DNA of 64,000 nucleotides from Paraburkholderia sp. (GTDB lineage Bacteria; Pseudomonadota; Gammaproteobacteria; Burkholderiales; Burkholderiaceae): NCBI GenBank assembly GCA_004322045.1, contig SCRN01000023.1, positions 1 to 64,000 of the forward strand, read 5' to 3'. Shown piece by piece: positions 40,223 to 50,462 of this stretch (position 1 is its first letter; each line of letters starts with the position of its first letter). The notes under the pieces were generated by a model. It saw only the letters and a program-made list of their open reading frames with translations, ran no database searches and was not told where the DNA came from. The position numbers and the translations under genes were made by a program.

Positions 40223-40274
40223 GAGAGCGGCTCAGGCGCGCCGCCTCACCCGCTGAACCGACGGACGAGAGACC

Positions 40275-40679
40275 CTATTCTTCAACGCGGCCACGCCCTG
40301 CCTTCACGCTCGAGCGGCGCGTCTTGCTTTCGAGTCGACGTACGGTGGACGCGCGTGTGGGCCGCGTCGGAATCCGCGGGCGGCGCGTGACGCTGACGCT
40401 CGCGATCAGCTCTTCGAGCCGCGCCAGCGCAGCGGCGCGATTCATTTCCTGCGTCCGGTATTCCTGCGCTTTGATGACGATCACCCCTTCGCGCGTAATG
40501 CGCCGGTCCTCCAAGGCGAGCAACCGCATCTTCAAGACATCGGGTAGCGACGACGCGCGAATATCGAAGCGCAAGTGGATCGCGCTCGAGACTTTGTTGA
40601 CGTTCTGGCCACCCGCGCCCTGCGCGCGCACGGCCGTCAACTCGACTTCCTCCGGTACCACGTGAAAACGCAGCGTCAT
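40275..40679 (-). CDS. arfB: Alternative ribosome-rescue factor ArfB (YaeJ)
   Basis: A 134-aa peptidyl-tRNA hydrolase that frees ribosomes stalled without a stop codon. The catalytic GGQ lies in [20 protein letters not shown], as in class I release factors, and the C-terminal tail is a long basic extension ([20 protein letters not shown]) that enters the empty mRNA channel. The length is typical. Its ATG overlaps the recD stop by four bases, making it the fourth gene of the recC-recB-recD-arfB unit. Confidence 0.95.
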   Translation of the reverse strand: MTLRFHVVPEEVELTAVRAQGAGGQNVNKVSSAIHLRFDIRASSLPDVLKMRLLALEDRRITREGVIVIKAQEYRTQEMNRAAALARLEELIASVSVTRRPRIPTRPTRASTVRRLESKTRRSSVKAGRGRVEE

Positions 40680-42958
40680 CTTTGCATCTCCTGCATACGA
40701 GCCAGCAGCCCCGAGTCACGGCGCGTCGGCGCAGCGATCGCCTCGGCCAGCACCTCGCGTGCGCCGACGACGCGAACGGTCTTGCGCGCACGCGTCACAG
40801 CCGTATAAACGAGCTCGCGCGTGAGGACACGGCTCGTCGATGCCGGCAACACGAGCGCCGCATGATCGAACTCGGAGCCCTGCGACTTGTGGACCGTCAG
40901 CGCAAAGGCCGTATCGTGCGGCGGCAACGCGGCTGGCGCAACCCCGCGCACGCCACCGTCCGCCGTGCGGAAGAACACGCGCAGCGGGCCCTCCGGTGTA
41001 GGCAGCGCAATGCCGATGTCGCCGTTGAACAGTCCCAGGGCGTAATCGTTGCGTGCCACCATGACCGCGCGGCCCGCGAACCAGTTCGAGCCGATCGCGA
41101 GCGGTACGCGCGCGGCGCGGCGCACGTGCTCGGCCATCTGCGCATTCAGGGCTTGCACGCCGCGTGCGCCGACCCGCGTCGCGCACAGAATACGGAATGC
41201 GTTGAGCGCATCGAACAACGATGCGCAATCGGGCTGCGGTGCGGCCAGCGCCGCCGTCAGCGCCTCGACGTACGGGGCGAAGCCCTGCGCCAAGCGCTGC
41301 AATGTGCTCGCGCGCAGCACCTGGCCGTTGTCTTCGTCCAGTTGTGCCGGGCCCGTGGCGGGCTCGGCAAGCGCGTCCGATTGCGCGAACAAGTCGCTCT
41401 GGGGCGACGCGTTCTGGGCCACGCCAAGGGCGTCGAACGCGGCCTGCACGTCGCCGCGCCGGATGGCCATCGATAGGCGGCCGATGGCCGAGTCCAGCCC
41501 GAAACGGTAGTTGCGCTCGAGCCAAACGACGCAGTCGACGAGCGGCGCGCGCTCGGAGAATGCGGCGATCGGTGCGGCGTTGGATTCTGAATGAGCGGCG
41601 GCTATCGTCCGCTCGGACGCAGCACCCGGCATGTCACCGTGGGGCAAATTCAGCGCCGCACCTGGGTTTGGGCTCGGATGCGGGACGGCGTCCGCCGCGG
41701 CGCCATCTCTGCCAATCGCGACATCGGGTTCTTCGAGCCCCGTCCACCCCCAACCATCCTCGAGCGAGCCGAGCGGTTCCAGCAAATCCAAACCATCGTC
41801 GATCGAGAACGCGTCGACCTCGGATCGACCCGCAGCGCTCGCCGCATCTTCGTCTGACTGCCACCGCGGTAGCGACGCGCGCACGCGCGCTTCGTCCACG
41901 CCCGTCGCCTGCGCGATGCGCGCGATGCCGGCCGCGCTGAAGCTCGGGCGGGCGCTCAGTTCGGCGAAGACCGCCCCCGCTTCCACGGCAGCTAGCTGGT
42001 CCTTGTCGCCGAGCAGCACGAGGCGCGTGTGCGGAGCCAACGCGTCGAACAGTTGCGCCGCGAGCGTCAAGTCGATCATCGACGCTTCGTCGACCACGAG
42101 GACATCGTAGGGCAGCGGGTTGTCGCGACCGTAGCGTGCGCGCATCCCTTGGCTCAAGCCCAGCAGCCGGTGCAGCGTCTGCGAAACGCGCGGCAGGCGT
42201 TCGGCGATCGAAGCCGGTAGGCTAGCAGCGCGCGCAAGCAAGGCCTCTTGCATGCGTTGCGCCGCCTTGCCAGTCGGCGCGGCCAGCGCGATTGTCAACG
42301 ACGGATCGGCATCGATCAGACACGCGAGCATGCCGACGACCGTCGTCGTTTTGCCGGTGCCAGGCCCGCCGCTCACAACCGTCAACCGGCTCGATAACGA
42401 CAACGCAGCGCACGCTCGCTGCCAATCGACTTCGCTCGAATCCGGCGGCCCGAAAAAGCGCGTGAGCCGCGCCGCCAGCCCCGTCTCATCGGTTTCACGC
42501 GCGCTCGCCCCGGCTATGCCCGCCACGCCGGCCAGACCGTCACGCTCGCCCAGCGCCGGCGCATGCGCGCTCACCGCCCCCGCAAGCCGCCGTTCATCTT
42601 CGTAATAGCGCGCCAAATAAAGCCGGCCCGCAGCATCGAGCACCAGCGGCCGCAGTGCCGCGGCGTCTTGCGTCCCATCCGAAACGATCCCGCTCTCGCG
42701 CAACGCCGCAGCGGCTTGGGCCAGCGTTTCGCCGTAGCGTCGCGCAAGGCGTTCGAGCGACAGGCAAACATGACCCTCGCTCGTCGCACGGCTGACGGCA
42801 AATGCCGCGCGACGCGCCCAACGCGCGGCAGCGGGAGTCGCCCCTACTCGCGCGGCCAAGGCGCCCATACGGTATGCGAAACCCGCTGCGAGCGCCGCGC
42901 CGAACTCGCCGCCCTCGCGCTGCGGCGCCGGTCGCAACGATTGCGCCGTCGAACTCAT
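40676..42958 (-). CDS. recD: Exodeoxyribonuclease V alpha subunit RecD, with an internal insertion
   Basis: A 760-aa SF1B 5'-3' helicase subunit of RecBCD. Walker A is [13 protein letters not shown]; further motifs are [12 protein letters not shown]-like ([13 protein letters not shown]), [14 protein letters not shown], and, at the C-terminus, [20 protein letters not shown] and [13 protein letters not shown]. It is about 150 residues longer than E. coli RecD; the excess is an acidic, Gly/Pro/Ala-rich stretch of about 110 residues after motif III (from [18 protein letters not shown] to SERAPLVDC) with no fold signals. The gene lies 25 bases after recB and overlaps arfB. Confidence 0.95.
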   Translation of the reverse strand: MSSTAQSLRPAPQREGGEFGAALAAGFAYRMGALAARVGATPAAARWARRAAFAVSRATSEGHVCLSLERLARRYGETLAQAAAALRESGIVSDGTQDAAALRPLVLDAAGRLYLARYYEDERRLAGAVSAHAPALGERDGLAGVAGIAGASARETDETGLAARLTRFFGPPDSSEVDWQRACAALSLSSRLTVVSGGPGTGKTTTVVGMLACLIDADPSLTIALAAPTGKAAQRMQEALLARAASLPASIAERLPRVSQTLHRLLGLSQGMRARYGRDNPLPYDVLVVDEASMIDLTLAAQLFDALAPHTRLVLLGDKDQLAAVEAGAVFAELSARPSFSAAGIARIAQATGVDEARVRASLPRWQSDEDAASAAGRSEVDAFSIDDGLDLLEPLGSLEDGWGWTGLEEPDVAIGRDGAAADAVPHPSPNPGAALNLPHGDMPGAASERTIAAAHSESNAAPIAAFSERAPLVDCVVWLERNYRFGLDSAIGRLSMAIRRGDVQAAFDALGVAQNASPQSDLFAQSDALAEPATGPAQLDEDNGQVLRASTLQRLAQGFAPYVEALTAALAAPQPDCASLFDALNAFRILCATRVGARGVQALNAQMAEHVRRAARVPLAIGSNWFAGRAVMVARNDYALGLFNGDIGIALPTPEGPLRVFFRTADGGVRGVAPAALPPHDTAFALTVHKSQGSEFDHAALVLPASTSRVLTRELVYTAVTRARKTVRVVGAREVLAEAIAAPTRRDSGLLARMQEMQR

Positions 42959-42983
42959 GCCGCCCCCCGGTCGTTCATTGCGC

Positions 42984-45900
42984 TCATGACGCGAGCTCCC
43001 CGCTCATCGAGGCATCGAGCGCCTCGATCAACTCGCGCGCCGGCAAGCGCGTGCATACGCCCGCCTGTGCGGCCCCCTCGCGCCATTGCGGACGCATGCC
43101 CCGCACGAACAGATACGCGTATCCGCCCAAGTGCAGGTCGTAGTTATAGCGCGGCAGGCGCATCTTCAAGTAACGATGCAGCGCGACCGTGTAAAGCAGC
43201 GCCTGCAAATGGTAGGCATGGTGCGCCATCGCGGCTTCGAGCGCGTCGGCCCCGTAATCGGCCGGCGTCGTCCCAAGGTGATTCGACTTCCAATCGATGA
43301 TCCAAAAACGTCCTTGACATTCGACCACGAGATCGATGAACCCTTTGACGTAGCCGGCCAGCGTGGACGGATCGAGCAGCACGTCCGGGTAGCCATGCCG
43401 TGCGAGCAATCCTCGCAGCTCGCGCGGCTCGAGCGCCGGGGCGGAAAAGACGAACGGCCACTCGGTCAATCGGCGGGCCGGATCGAGCGCCGCCAGCATC
43501 AGCCCGGGCGCCCATGGCGTGGCCGTGACGTCTTCGATCAAACGCGCCATCATGGCCGGCAGACGAGCCGCCGTCTCGGCGTCGGCCGAGACCGGCCGCT
43601 CGATCAGGGCACGTTCGATCGCCGCGGGCCACGTCGCAGGCGCGGAGAAGTCGGCAAGCTCGAACATCCGGTGCAGGCATTCGCCGGCAGCGGCGCCGCG
43701 CGGAAACGCAAGGATGTCGTTATCGGCCAACAGTTCGGCTTGCGTGCGCGCAGGCAGCGCGAGCGAGGGCGGCCACGCCATCTCCACCGCCTGCTCGTCC
43801 TGCGGTGCGGGGACGAGCGCGTCGTAATCCGGCCTCGGCTCGTCGTCGAGCGTCGCGCTCGTCTGCCGCGCGGCTGCCGCCAGAGAGCTAAAACTCGCCA
43901 TACGCCACGTCTCTTTCAATACGCGATGCAGCACCCGCGCAACGAAATGCCGGCTCGGCCCCGTCTCGCGGGCAAGCGGCGCGCGGCGTGGCGGCGCAGG
44001 CAGCGGCGCGAGCGCGATCGGGCCGCCCGCCAAGGCCGCCCAAGCGAGATCGAGCGCGCTCTGCTCCGGCGGATCATCGAACCAGTCCTCGAACGCACGC
44101 TCATCTCCCGCGACGAGCCAGTTCAGCACGCTGCGGCGAGCTTCTTTCGTCGAACGTGACACGAGATAAGCGCCGCAGACGAGATAGCAACGGTACACCG
44201 CGCGGGTCAGCGCCACGTAGACGAGCCGCGCGCGCTCGGCGGCCTCCTCGCGCGCAGCCTCGCGTTCGGCGCGCTCGGCTTCGCTTCCCTCGCAACCGTA
44301 ATGCAGCACCGCGCGCGCGCCTGCTGGCGCATCGTCGTGGTACTCGCGCGCATCGGGCAAACCGCTGGACGAACTTGCCATACGCGCACCGTCGCCGAGG
44401 AACGGACAAAACACGACGGCGTATTCGAGCCCCTTCGATTTATGGACCGTGACGATCTGCACGAGATCGCGATCCGATTCGAGCCGCAACTGCGCTTCCT
44501 CGCCGCCGCCTCGGGCACGCTCGGCGGCGAGCCAGCGCAAGGTCGGCGCAATGCCCGGATGGACGGCGGCGCGGCCCGAAGCCAGTTCTGCCAAATGATG
44601 GACATCCGTGAGCCGCCGCTCGCCGTCGCGGCCAGCGAGGAGACGCTCGCCGATGTCGAGTTCGCGCATCATCGTGCGCCACATCGTGGCAAAGCCGCGT
44701 TCGAGCCACAGCGAGCGGTAACGTGAAAACCGTTCGACCCAAGCCGTCGCCTCGTCGGCATGCGCCTGCGCCGGCGCATCGGCAAGCTGCGCGAGGCGCG
44801 CGAGCGCGTGTGCGTCGAGGCCGAACCAATCAGCCGCGAGCGCTGCGCGCAACCGCCTCAAATCGCCCGGCGCCTCGACTGCCGCCATCACGCGTTCGAG
44901 TTGCTCGGCATCGAGCGTCGCGAACACCGACGACTGCGCGAGCTCGACACTGCCGACGCCCCAAGCGGCCAGCACACGTTTCATCAAGCTGCCCTGCTTG
45001 TGCGTGCGCACGAGCACGGCGATATCGGCCGGCGCGAGCGCGGTCTCGCCCAGCGCAACGTTGCCCTCGCGCGCGCCGCGCAGCAAGCGCACGATTTCAG
45101 CCGCGCACGCTTCGGCGGCTTGCCGCTGCGCCTCTCGCTTGGTCAGCGCCGCCTCACCAGAAGGGAGCGTCCAGACGCGCAGCGCAGCGTCCGCGCGCTG
45201 CGGATCGGTGTCGTCGACGAACGGCGCGCGCGTACGGCCGGCCGCTTGCACCGGCGTATAGTCGAGTCCCTCCAGCACGAACGCGTGCGGGTTCGCCCCG
45301 AAGATGCGATTGCAGGCTTGCACGAGCGGCGCGGTCGAACGCTGGTTGACGGCCAACGTATAGCGCGCCGTCGCCGCATGCCGCGCGGCCAAATAAGTGT
45401 GCAGATCGGCAGCGCGGAAGCTGTAAATCGCTTGCTTCGGATCGCCGACGAGAAAGAGCGGCCCGACGAGGCCGTCCTTGCCGGCCCCCGCAAAAATGCG
45501 CTCGAAGATGGCGAACTGCAGCGGGTCCGTATCTTGGAACTCATCGATGAGCGCAGCCGGATAGCGCGCGCGCAACGTATCGGCAAGCCACGGATGTTCG
45601 AGCAGCGCGCCGTAGAGATTGGCGAGCAAGTCGTCGAACGAGGCCAAGCGGCGCGTGCGCTTCATCGCCGCGAGTGTCTCCGGGGCTTGTTCGAGCCATG
45701 CCGCGAGTAAGCCGAGCCAGCGCGAACGGTGGGTGGCTTCAGCCGTTTCGGACGCCTGGGCGAGGGTGTCGGCCAACAAGAAGAACGGATGCTCGGGCGC
45801 GGCGAACTTGACCTTCGTCGCTTTGCCGAGCGCCGTTGCGGTCAGCTTGAGCGCCTCCCGCGGGGGCGGCGCATGGCAGTCGCCTTCGGCGAAGTAACGG

Positions 45901-46754
45901 TCCCACGCAACCAGCGCCGCGCGCACCGCTTCGCTCTTATGAGTGGTTTGCTTCAGCGCGGCCTGCGCCTCGTCGAGCAACCGCGCGATCGTCCCCCGCT
46001 CCTCGCGCCAGAGTGCGCAAGCCGCGTCGAAGCGCTCTTTCGTGTCGTCCCCGTCCTGCGTGCCGAGCGCGGGCGGCGTCGCCCCCGATGTGCCCCAGCG
46101 CAATAGCGCGAGCGGCTTCTTCAGCCGTCGCGCGAGCTGCGCATCGAGCGCGAGCGGCGTCGCACCTTTGGCCACCAGCCAGGCGGCGAACGCCGGGTAA
46201 GCGGCAGCAACGGGCTCGACCCGCTCGCGCCAAAATTGCGCGGCAAGTTCGAACCGCAGCGAAGCGTCGTCTGCCTCCATCTCGAACGCGAACGGCATGG
46301 CGGCAGCAAAAGGCGCCTCCTGCAGCGCGCGCTGGCAAAACGCATGAATCGTATGGATGGCCGCCTGATCGAACGTCGACAGCGCGCGCCGAATCCGCTT
46401 GCCGGCCAACTCTCGATCGAGCCCGCCGGGGCCAAGCGTCGTCGCGAGCAACTGTGCGACGAACGGGTCCCCGCCGTCGTCGTCGATCTCAATGGCCCGT
46501 GCGAGTTCGGCAAGCCGCCCGCGGATCCGCTCGTGCAGTTCCGCGGTGGCCGCTTTCGTGAACGTCACGACGAGAATTTGGTCGGCGTTCAGATCGCGTT
46601 CGAGCAACAACCGCACATAGAGCGCGCAAATGTTCCAGGTCTTGCCCGTGCCCGCCGAGGCCTCGATTTGGTTGACGCCGGCAAGCACACAACTGAAGAC
46701 GTCGAGGGGCTCGGGCGGCGGCGGATCGAACGGACGGCGATCGAGTTCGCTCAT
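42984..46754 (-). CDS. recB: Exodeoxyribonuclease V beta subunit RecB
   Basis: A 1256-aa UvrD-like 3'-5' helicase and nuclease. Walker A is NQIEASAGTGKTWNICALY near the N-terminus; also LIDEFQDTDPLQFAIF, LVGDPKQAIYSFRAAD and VTVHKSKGLEYAVVFCPF. The C-terminal nuclease core is VKGFIDLVVECQGRFWIIDW followed by KSNHLG (D...D-x-K). Together with RecC and RecD it processes double-strand ends for recombination until a Chi site. Its start overlaps the recC stop by ATGA. It looks intact. Confidence 0.96.
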   Translation of the reverse strand: MSELDRRPFDPPPPEPLDVFSCVLAGVNQIEASAGTGKTWNICALYVRLLLERDLNADQILVVTFTKAATAELHERIRGRLAELARAIEIDDDGGDPFVAQLLATTLGPGGLDRELAGKRIRRALSTFDQAAIHTIHAFCQRALQEAPFAAAMPFAFEMEADDASLRFELAAQFWRERVEPVAAAYPAFAAWLVAKGATPLALDAQLARRLKKPLALLRWGTSGATPPALGTQDGDDTKERFDAACALWREERGTIARLLDEAQAALKQTTHKSEAVRAALVAWDRYFAEGDCHAPPPREALKLTATALGKATKVKFAAPEHPFFLLADTLAQASETAEATHRSRWLGLLAAWLEQAPETLAAMKRTRRLASFDDLLANLYGALLEHPWLADTLRARYPAALIDEFQDTDPLQFAIFERIFAGAGKDGLVGPLFLVGDPKQAIYSFRAADLHTYLAARHAATARYTLAVNQRSTAPLVQACNRIFGANPHAFVLEGLDYTPVQAAGRTRAPFVDDTDPQRADAALRVWTLPSGEAALTKREAQRQAAEACAAEIVRLLRGAREGNVALGETALAPADIAVLVRTHKQGSLMKRVLAAWGVGSVELAQSSVFATLDAEQLERVMAAVEAPGDLRRLRAALAADWFGLDAHALARLAQLADAPAQAHADEATAWVERFSRYRSLWLERGFATMWRTMMRELDIGERLLAGRDGERRLTDVHHLAELASGRAAVHPGIAPTLRWLAAERARGGGEEAQLRLESDRDLVQIVTVHKSKGLEYAVVFCPFLGDGARMASSSSGLPDAREYHDDAPAGARAVLHYGCEGSEAERAEREAAREEAAERARLVYVALTRAVYRCYLVCGAYLVSRSTKEARRSVLNWLVAGDERAFEDWFDDPPEQSALDLAWAALAGGPIALAPLPAPPRRAPLARETGPSRHFVARVLHRVLKETWRMASFSSLAAAARQTSATLDDEPRPDYDALVPAPQDEQAVEMAWPPSLALPARTQAELLADNDILAFPRGAAAGECLHRMFELADFSAPATWPAAIERALIERPVSADAETAARLPAMMARLIEDVTATPWAPGLMLAALDPARRLTEWPFVFSAPALEPRELRGLLARHGYPDVLLDPSTLAGYVKGFIDLVVECQGRFWIIDWKSNHLGTTPADYGADALEAAMAHHAYHLQALLYTVALHRYLKMRLPRYNYDLHLGGYAYLFVRGMRPQWREGAAQAGVCTRLPARELIEALDASMSGELAS

Positions 46755-49700
46755 GCGTCGTCTCCCGTCAGATGGGCAAGCAGCGGCTCGAAAACGATGC
46801 GCGAGAGCGCGCCGAAGGACTCATCGAGCGTCAGGTCGACGCCGCGCCAAGCAATTTCGAGCGCGGAGTCGTCGGATTCGCCGCGCACGCGGTCGCTGAT
46901 CCAGACGCCGAGCGCGGCCGAATCGCCGCCGTTCGCCTTGGCCCACCCGCTCTTAGGAAAGAAACGCAGCGGCAGGCGGCGCCCGGCCATGAACAGTGCG
47001 ACGAGCGGCCCGAGATGCGCGAGCGGGGCATCGACGCGCGAAAACGCGAAGCGCTCGGCCGCGCCGTACCACACCGTACGGCAAGGCCCGTCCGGTCGCG
47101 CCGCGCAGTACGCGAGGTGGCTCAACCACGCGCTCAAGTACTCGCGTGCATTGGGGCTCGAATAACGATAGAGGACAAGCCCCGCTTCCGTGGCATTGTT
47201 CAACGCGCCATACAGTTGCACGGGCGCCGCATCGGACAGCGCCTCGCGCAACGCCGCGTCGTGCTCGCCGAAGAGCGCCACGCCGTTCGTGTCGGGCCAG
47301 CGCGCAACGACCGGCAACGCGAACTGCAAGCGCGCGCTGCCCGCCGCGAGCGCCGCGCGCACGTCGCCCGCAAGGCGCGCGAGCGCACCGAGCTCGCGCC
47401 GCTTCAACACATCGCCCGTCGCGCCCGCGGGCAACTCGGGGCTCGTCTGCGCGACTCGCCATGCGCGCGCGCGGGCGGCCTCGTCGTCGCTCTCGATCAA
47501 ACGCGACAGCAACCGATCGGCCAATGCATCGCGCCCCGCGAAGTCGAGTTCGAAAGGCTCCACTTCGAGCAGCTCGCCTCGCGTCCTTTCGAGCACGACG
47601 CCCAAGCGCTCGCGCAACAATGCGCGCGCCGGATGCTGCCAAAACCGTTGGAAATCGACGAATGCGATCGGCTCCGCAGGCTCCGGCGGCAACGGCCCGG
47701 CAAAGAAGGCGGGCGCAACGTGATCGGCGTCCTCGGCCAGCCGCTGCGCGAGGCGCGCGCGCTCGCCGTCGTAAGTGAAGAGCTGGGGCGCACCCTCGAA
47801 ATAAGCCGCGGCGAACGGCTGCAGCGGATGCTCGACGATGAAGGCGCGGCGCGCCATATCGAGCGCCGCCGGCGCCGCATCGGGACCGGCCTTCGCGCGC
47901 GCCAAATGATCGAGCAATTCGTCGACGAGCGCGGCCGGCGGCAGCGGCGCATTGTCTCGAATGCTGCGCCCCGTATAGCTGATGAAGAACCGGTCGCGCG
48001 CTGCCAGCAACAGATCGAGGAACAGGTTGCGTTCGTCGGCGCGACGTTGACGGTCGCCCAACTGCGGCAACGCCGCCATCAAATCGAACTCGTCGGCGCG
48101 CGCAAGACTCGGCAAGACGCCATCGTCCATGCCGATGAGACAGATGGCGCGGTAGGGCAAACCGCGCAGGCTCGTCAGCGACGAGAACGTGACCCCGCCC
48201 CAGGGCACGCCGCCGTGCGCCGCGTCGTCCAAGGCGACAGTGAGCGCCGCGCGCATGACGGCGGCCGGCGCCTGCGCCTCGCGCGCGCCGTCGCGCATCG
48301 CCTCCAAAGCCTTCTCGATTGCGTCGCGCACGCTCGCGAGCGCATCGGCGAACGGCGGCGAAGGATCGAACAAGCGCGCGAGCGCATCGGCCAAAAGCGC
48401 CGCCCAGCCGTCGCAGTTCAGGGGCTCGCGCGAACGCCGCACGAACCCATACAAATCGTCGATGAAGCAGGCGAGCCGCCCGAGCAGTTGCGCATCGGCC
48501 CCGCGCGGACCCGCGATCGGCAACCAAGCGTCGAGCGGATCGGCGTCGTCGGGCATGGCGTAGCCAAGGAAGAGACGCGTCAATGCATCGGCAAAGGTAT
48601 GGCGCGAGCCTGCCCCGGCCTGCGCGGCAGGCTCGCCCTCGCCCGCTGCAGGGGCCTCGTGCGCAAGAGCACGCCGCGCTCCCGCTTGCGCGAGCCAGCC
48701 TTGCACGATGTCGAGCGATGCGGCGTCGATGCCGTAGCGCGCCGCGACCGCTTCCACGCGCAGCCATTCGACCACTTCGGGTGCGGTCACACCGCGCTCG
48801 GCGAGCGCCAGCCAATCGAGCAGCACGCGCGCCACAGGATTCGCTTGCGAGGGCGGCAGGCCCGTGATGCGATACGGGATGCGGCCGCGTGCGTCGTTTT
48901 GCGTCGTGCCGAACACGGCATCGATGAGCGGCGCGGCCGACGCCAGATCGGGACATACGACGAGCACGTCGGAGGGCCGAAGTCCCGGCAACGCATCGCG
49001 CCCGATCGACTGCGCCTCGTCGAACCAGCTAAGCAGCCGATCTTGCAGCACTTCGAGCTGGCGCGACAGACTATGGCAGACGTGGACTTCGATGCCGCCG
49101 GTCTCGTGCGCGCGCTCGGCGACGGGCGTCTCCGGCGTCAAATCGAGCATTGCGTTTTGCACGCGGGCGAGCCAATTGTCCCCCTCGTTCTCGCCAAAGC
49201 GCGTCGCCTCGCCCGCGGCCGCGCCTTCCGTCAGTTCGTGCAGCAAATGCAGATGCGCCTGGGTTTGCCGGCCCCATTGGGCGAGCAGCGGATGGCCGAC
49301 CTCGTGATAGTCGAGTGCGTCGGCGGCTTCGAGTGCAAGCGCCCTGCCTTCGGTCACGATGTCGAACCAAAACTGCCGGCATGGGTTCACCACGTAGAGC
49401 CGGACGTCGATCCAGCGCGAGAGCTCGCGCAGCAACGCGATATAGAGCGGCGCAATGGTCGGCAGCGCGAAGATGCAGACCGACGCCGGCCAGCCCGCGC
49501 GCATTACCGCATCGAGATCGAGCGTGCGCGCGAGCTCGAGAAAGCGGTGAGCGGGCGGCGTCGCATCGGCCGCGCCCGCAACGCCGTCCACGGCGCCGAG
49601 CTCGGCCAGCAACTGCCGCCACAGCGCGGCCTGCCAGCGCTCGTCTTCGCGCAGCGTGGCATTGGCGTTCGCTGCGCGCCCCAGTGCGACCGCGCCGGGA

Positions 49701-50251
49701 CCGGGGCCGGGTTCGAAGATCGAAAGCCCCTGCTGCCAGCGCGCCAGCCACTCGGGGCGGTAGGTCAGATAGTGGTCGAAGACCGTCGCGACGCGCCGTG
49801 ACAATTCATAGCGCATCGGCGCATCAGCCGCATCGAGGTAGGTGCGAAGCCGCGGCGACTCGAGCCACGCGGCGGCCGTGCCGGACGCCGAGTCGAGCGT
49901 GCGAGCCTGCCCCGCGCCCGCTGGCTCGTCGCCGAACTCGCCGAACTCGCCGAACTCGCCGAACAAGCGATAGCAGCGCCAAGCGAGCCGTTCGACCGCC
50001 AGAGGGGAGTGCATCGGCACATCGATGACGCCGCCGATCTGCGTCCACAGCCACTGCGCGAGAAAGCTGAAGTTGACGTTCGCGCAAATCCCGCGGCGCG
50101 AGGCGAGTTCGAGCTCGAGATGGCGACGCACGGCGGCGCTCGGCACGACGATCTCTTCGCGCGTCCATGGGTCGGACGGCATCGAGGCGAGATCTTCCGT
50201 GAGCGCTTGAACGAGCGTTTCGTAGCGATTCGAATAGAAAAGCTGGAGCAT
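46751..50251 (-). CDS. recC: Exodeoxyribonuclease V gamma subunit RecC
   Basis: An 1166-aa RecC, the helicase-like subunit that recognises Chi and holds the complex together. Family blocks: MLQLFYSNRYETLVQALTED at the N-terminus, CPDLASAAPLIDAVFG, ARIPYRITGLPPSQANPVAR-like (RGRIPYRITGLPPSQANPVA), and VTFSSLTSLRGLPYRAICLI followed by GMDDG. It is first in the recC-recB-recD-arfB operon. A nine-base repeat encodes three to four GEF units in the N-terminal domain. Confidence 0.96.
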   Translation of the reverse strand: MLQLFYSNRYETLVQALTEDLASMPSDPWTREEIVVPSAAVRRHLELELASRRGICANVNFSFLAQWLWTQIGGVIDVPMHSPLAVERLAWRCYRLFGEFGEFGEFGDEPAGAGQARTLDSASGTAAAWLESPRLRTYLDAADAPMRYELSRRVATVFDHYLTYRPEWLARWQQGLSIFEPGPGPGAVALGRAANANATLREDERWQAALWRQLLAELGAVDGVAGAADATPPAHRFLELARTLDLDAVMRAGWPASVCIFALPTIAPLYIALLRELSRWIDVRLYVVNPCRQFWFDIVTEGRALALEAADALDYHEVGHPLLAQWGRQTQAHLHLLHELTEGAAAGEATRFGENEGDNWLARVQNAMLDLTPETPVAERAHETGGIEVHVCHSLSRQLEVLQDRLLSWFDEAQSIGRDALPGLRPSDVLVVCPDLASAAPLIDAVFGTTQNDARGRIPYRITGLPPSQANPVARVLLDWLALAERGVTAPEVVEWLRVEAVAARYGIDAASLDIVQGWLAQAGARRALAHEAPAAGEGEPAAQAGAGSRHTFADALTRLFLGYAMPDDADPLDAWLPIAGPRGADAQLLGRLACFIDDLYGFVRRSREPLNCDGWAALLADALARLFDPSPPFADALASVRDAIEKALEAMRDGAREAQAPAAVMRAALTVALDDAAHGGVPWGGVTFSSLTSLRGLPYRAICLIGMDDGVLPSLARADEFDLMAALPQLGDRQRRADERNLFLDLLLAARDRFFISYTGRSIRDNAPLPPAALVDELLDHLARAKAGPDAAPAALDMARRAFIVEHPLQPFAAAYFEGAPQLFTYDGERARLAQRLAEDADHVAPAFFAGPLPPEPAEPIAFVDFQRFWQHPARALLRERLGVVLERTRGELLEVEPFELDFAGRDALADRLLSRLIESDDEAARARAWRVAQTSPELPAGATGDVLKRRELGALARLAGDVRAALAAGSARLQFALPVVARWPDTNGVALFGEHDAALREALSDAAPVQLYGALNNATEAGLVLYRYSSPNAREYLSAWLSHLAYCAARPDGPCRTVWYGAAERFAFSRVDAPLAHLGPLVALFMAGRRLPLRFFPKSGWAKANGGDSAALGVWISDRVRGESDDSALEIAWRGVDLTLDESFGALSRIVFEPLLAHLTGDDA
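49931..49965. repeat. Nine-base tandem repeat inside recC
   Basis: About four copies of GCCGAACTC in tandem, giving a Gly-Glu-Phe repeat (FGEFGEFGEFGDE) in RecC. In frame, so length changes would be tolerated. Confidence 0.85.
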
Positions 50252-50462
50252 GAACCCTTGGCGGTTGAGAGCAGCTTCGCGGCCGTAGGCCGGCGGCGAA
50301 ATGCGTCAGCATAGCAAACGCATCGGCCGCCGCGTGCGGGCCGCATCACGCCGCCGCCAGGTCGCCGCCCGATTGCGCGCCCGTCGCGTGGGAAATACAA
50401 ATACGTTAGACTCGACGCCAATCCCCTTCCCGACCCCGCTTGGCGCTGCCGCCTCGAGATCG

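Noticed and set aside
46772-49801. 1009-codon plus-strand frame opposite recC
   Set aside because: Arg/Gln-rich shadow of recC with no recognisable fold; recC itself has full family motifs.
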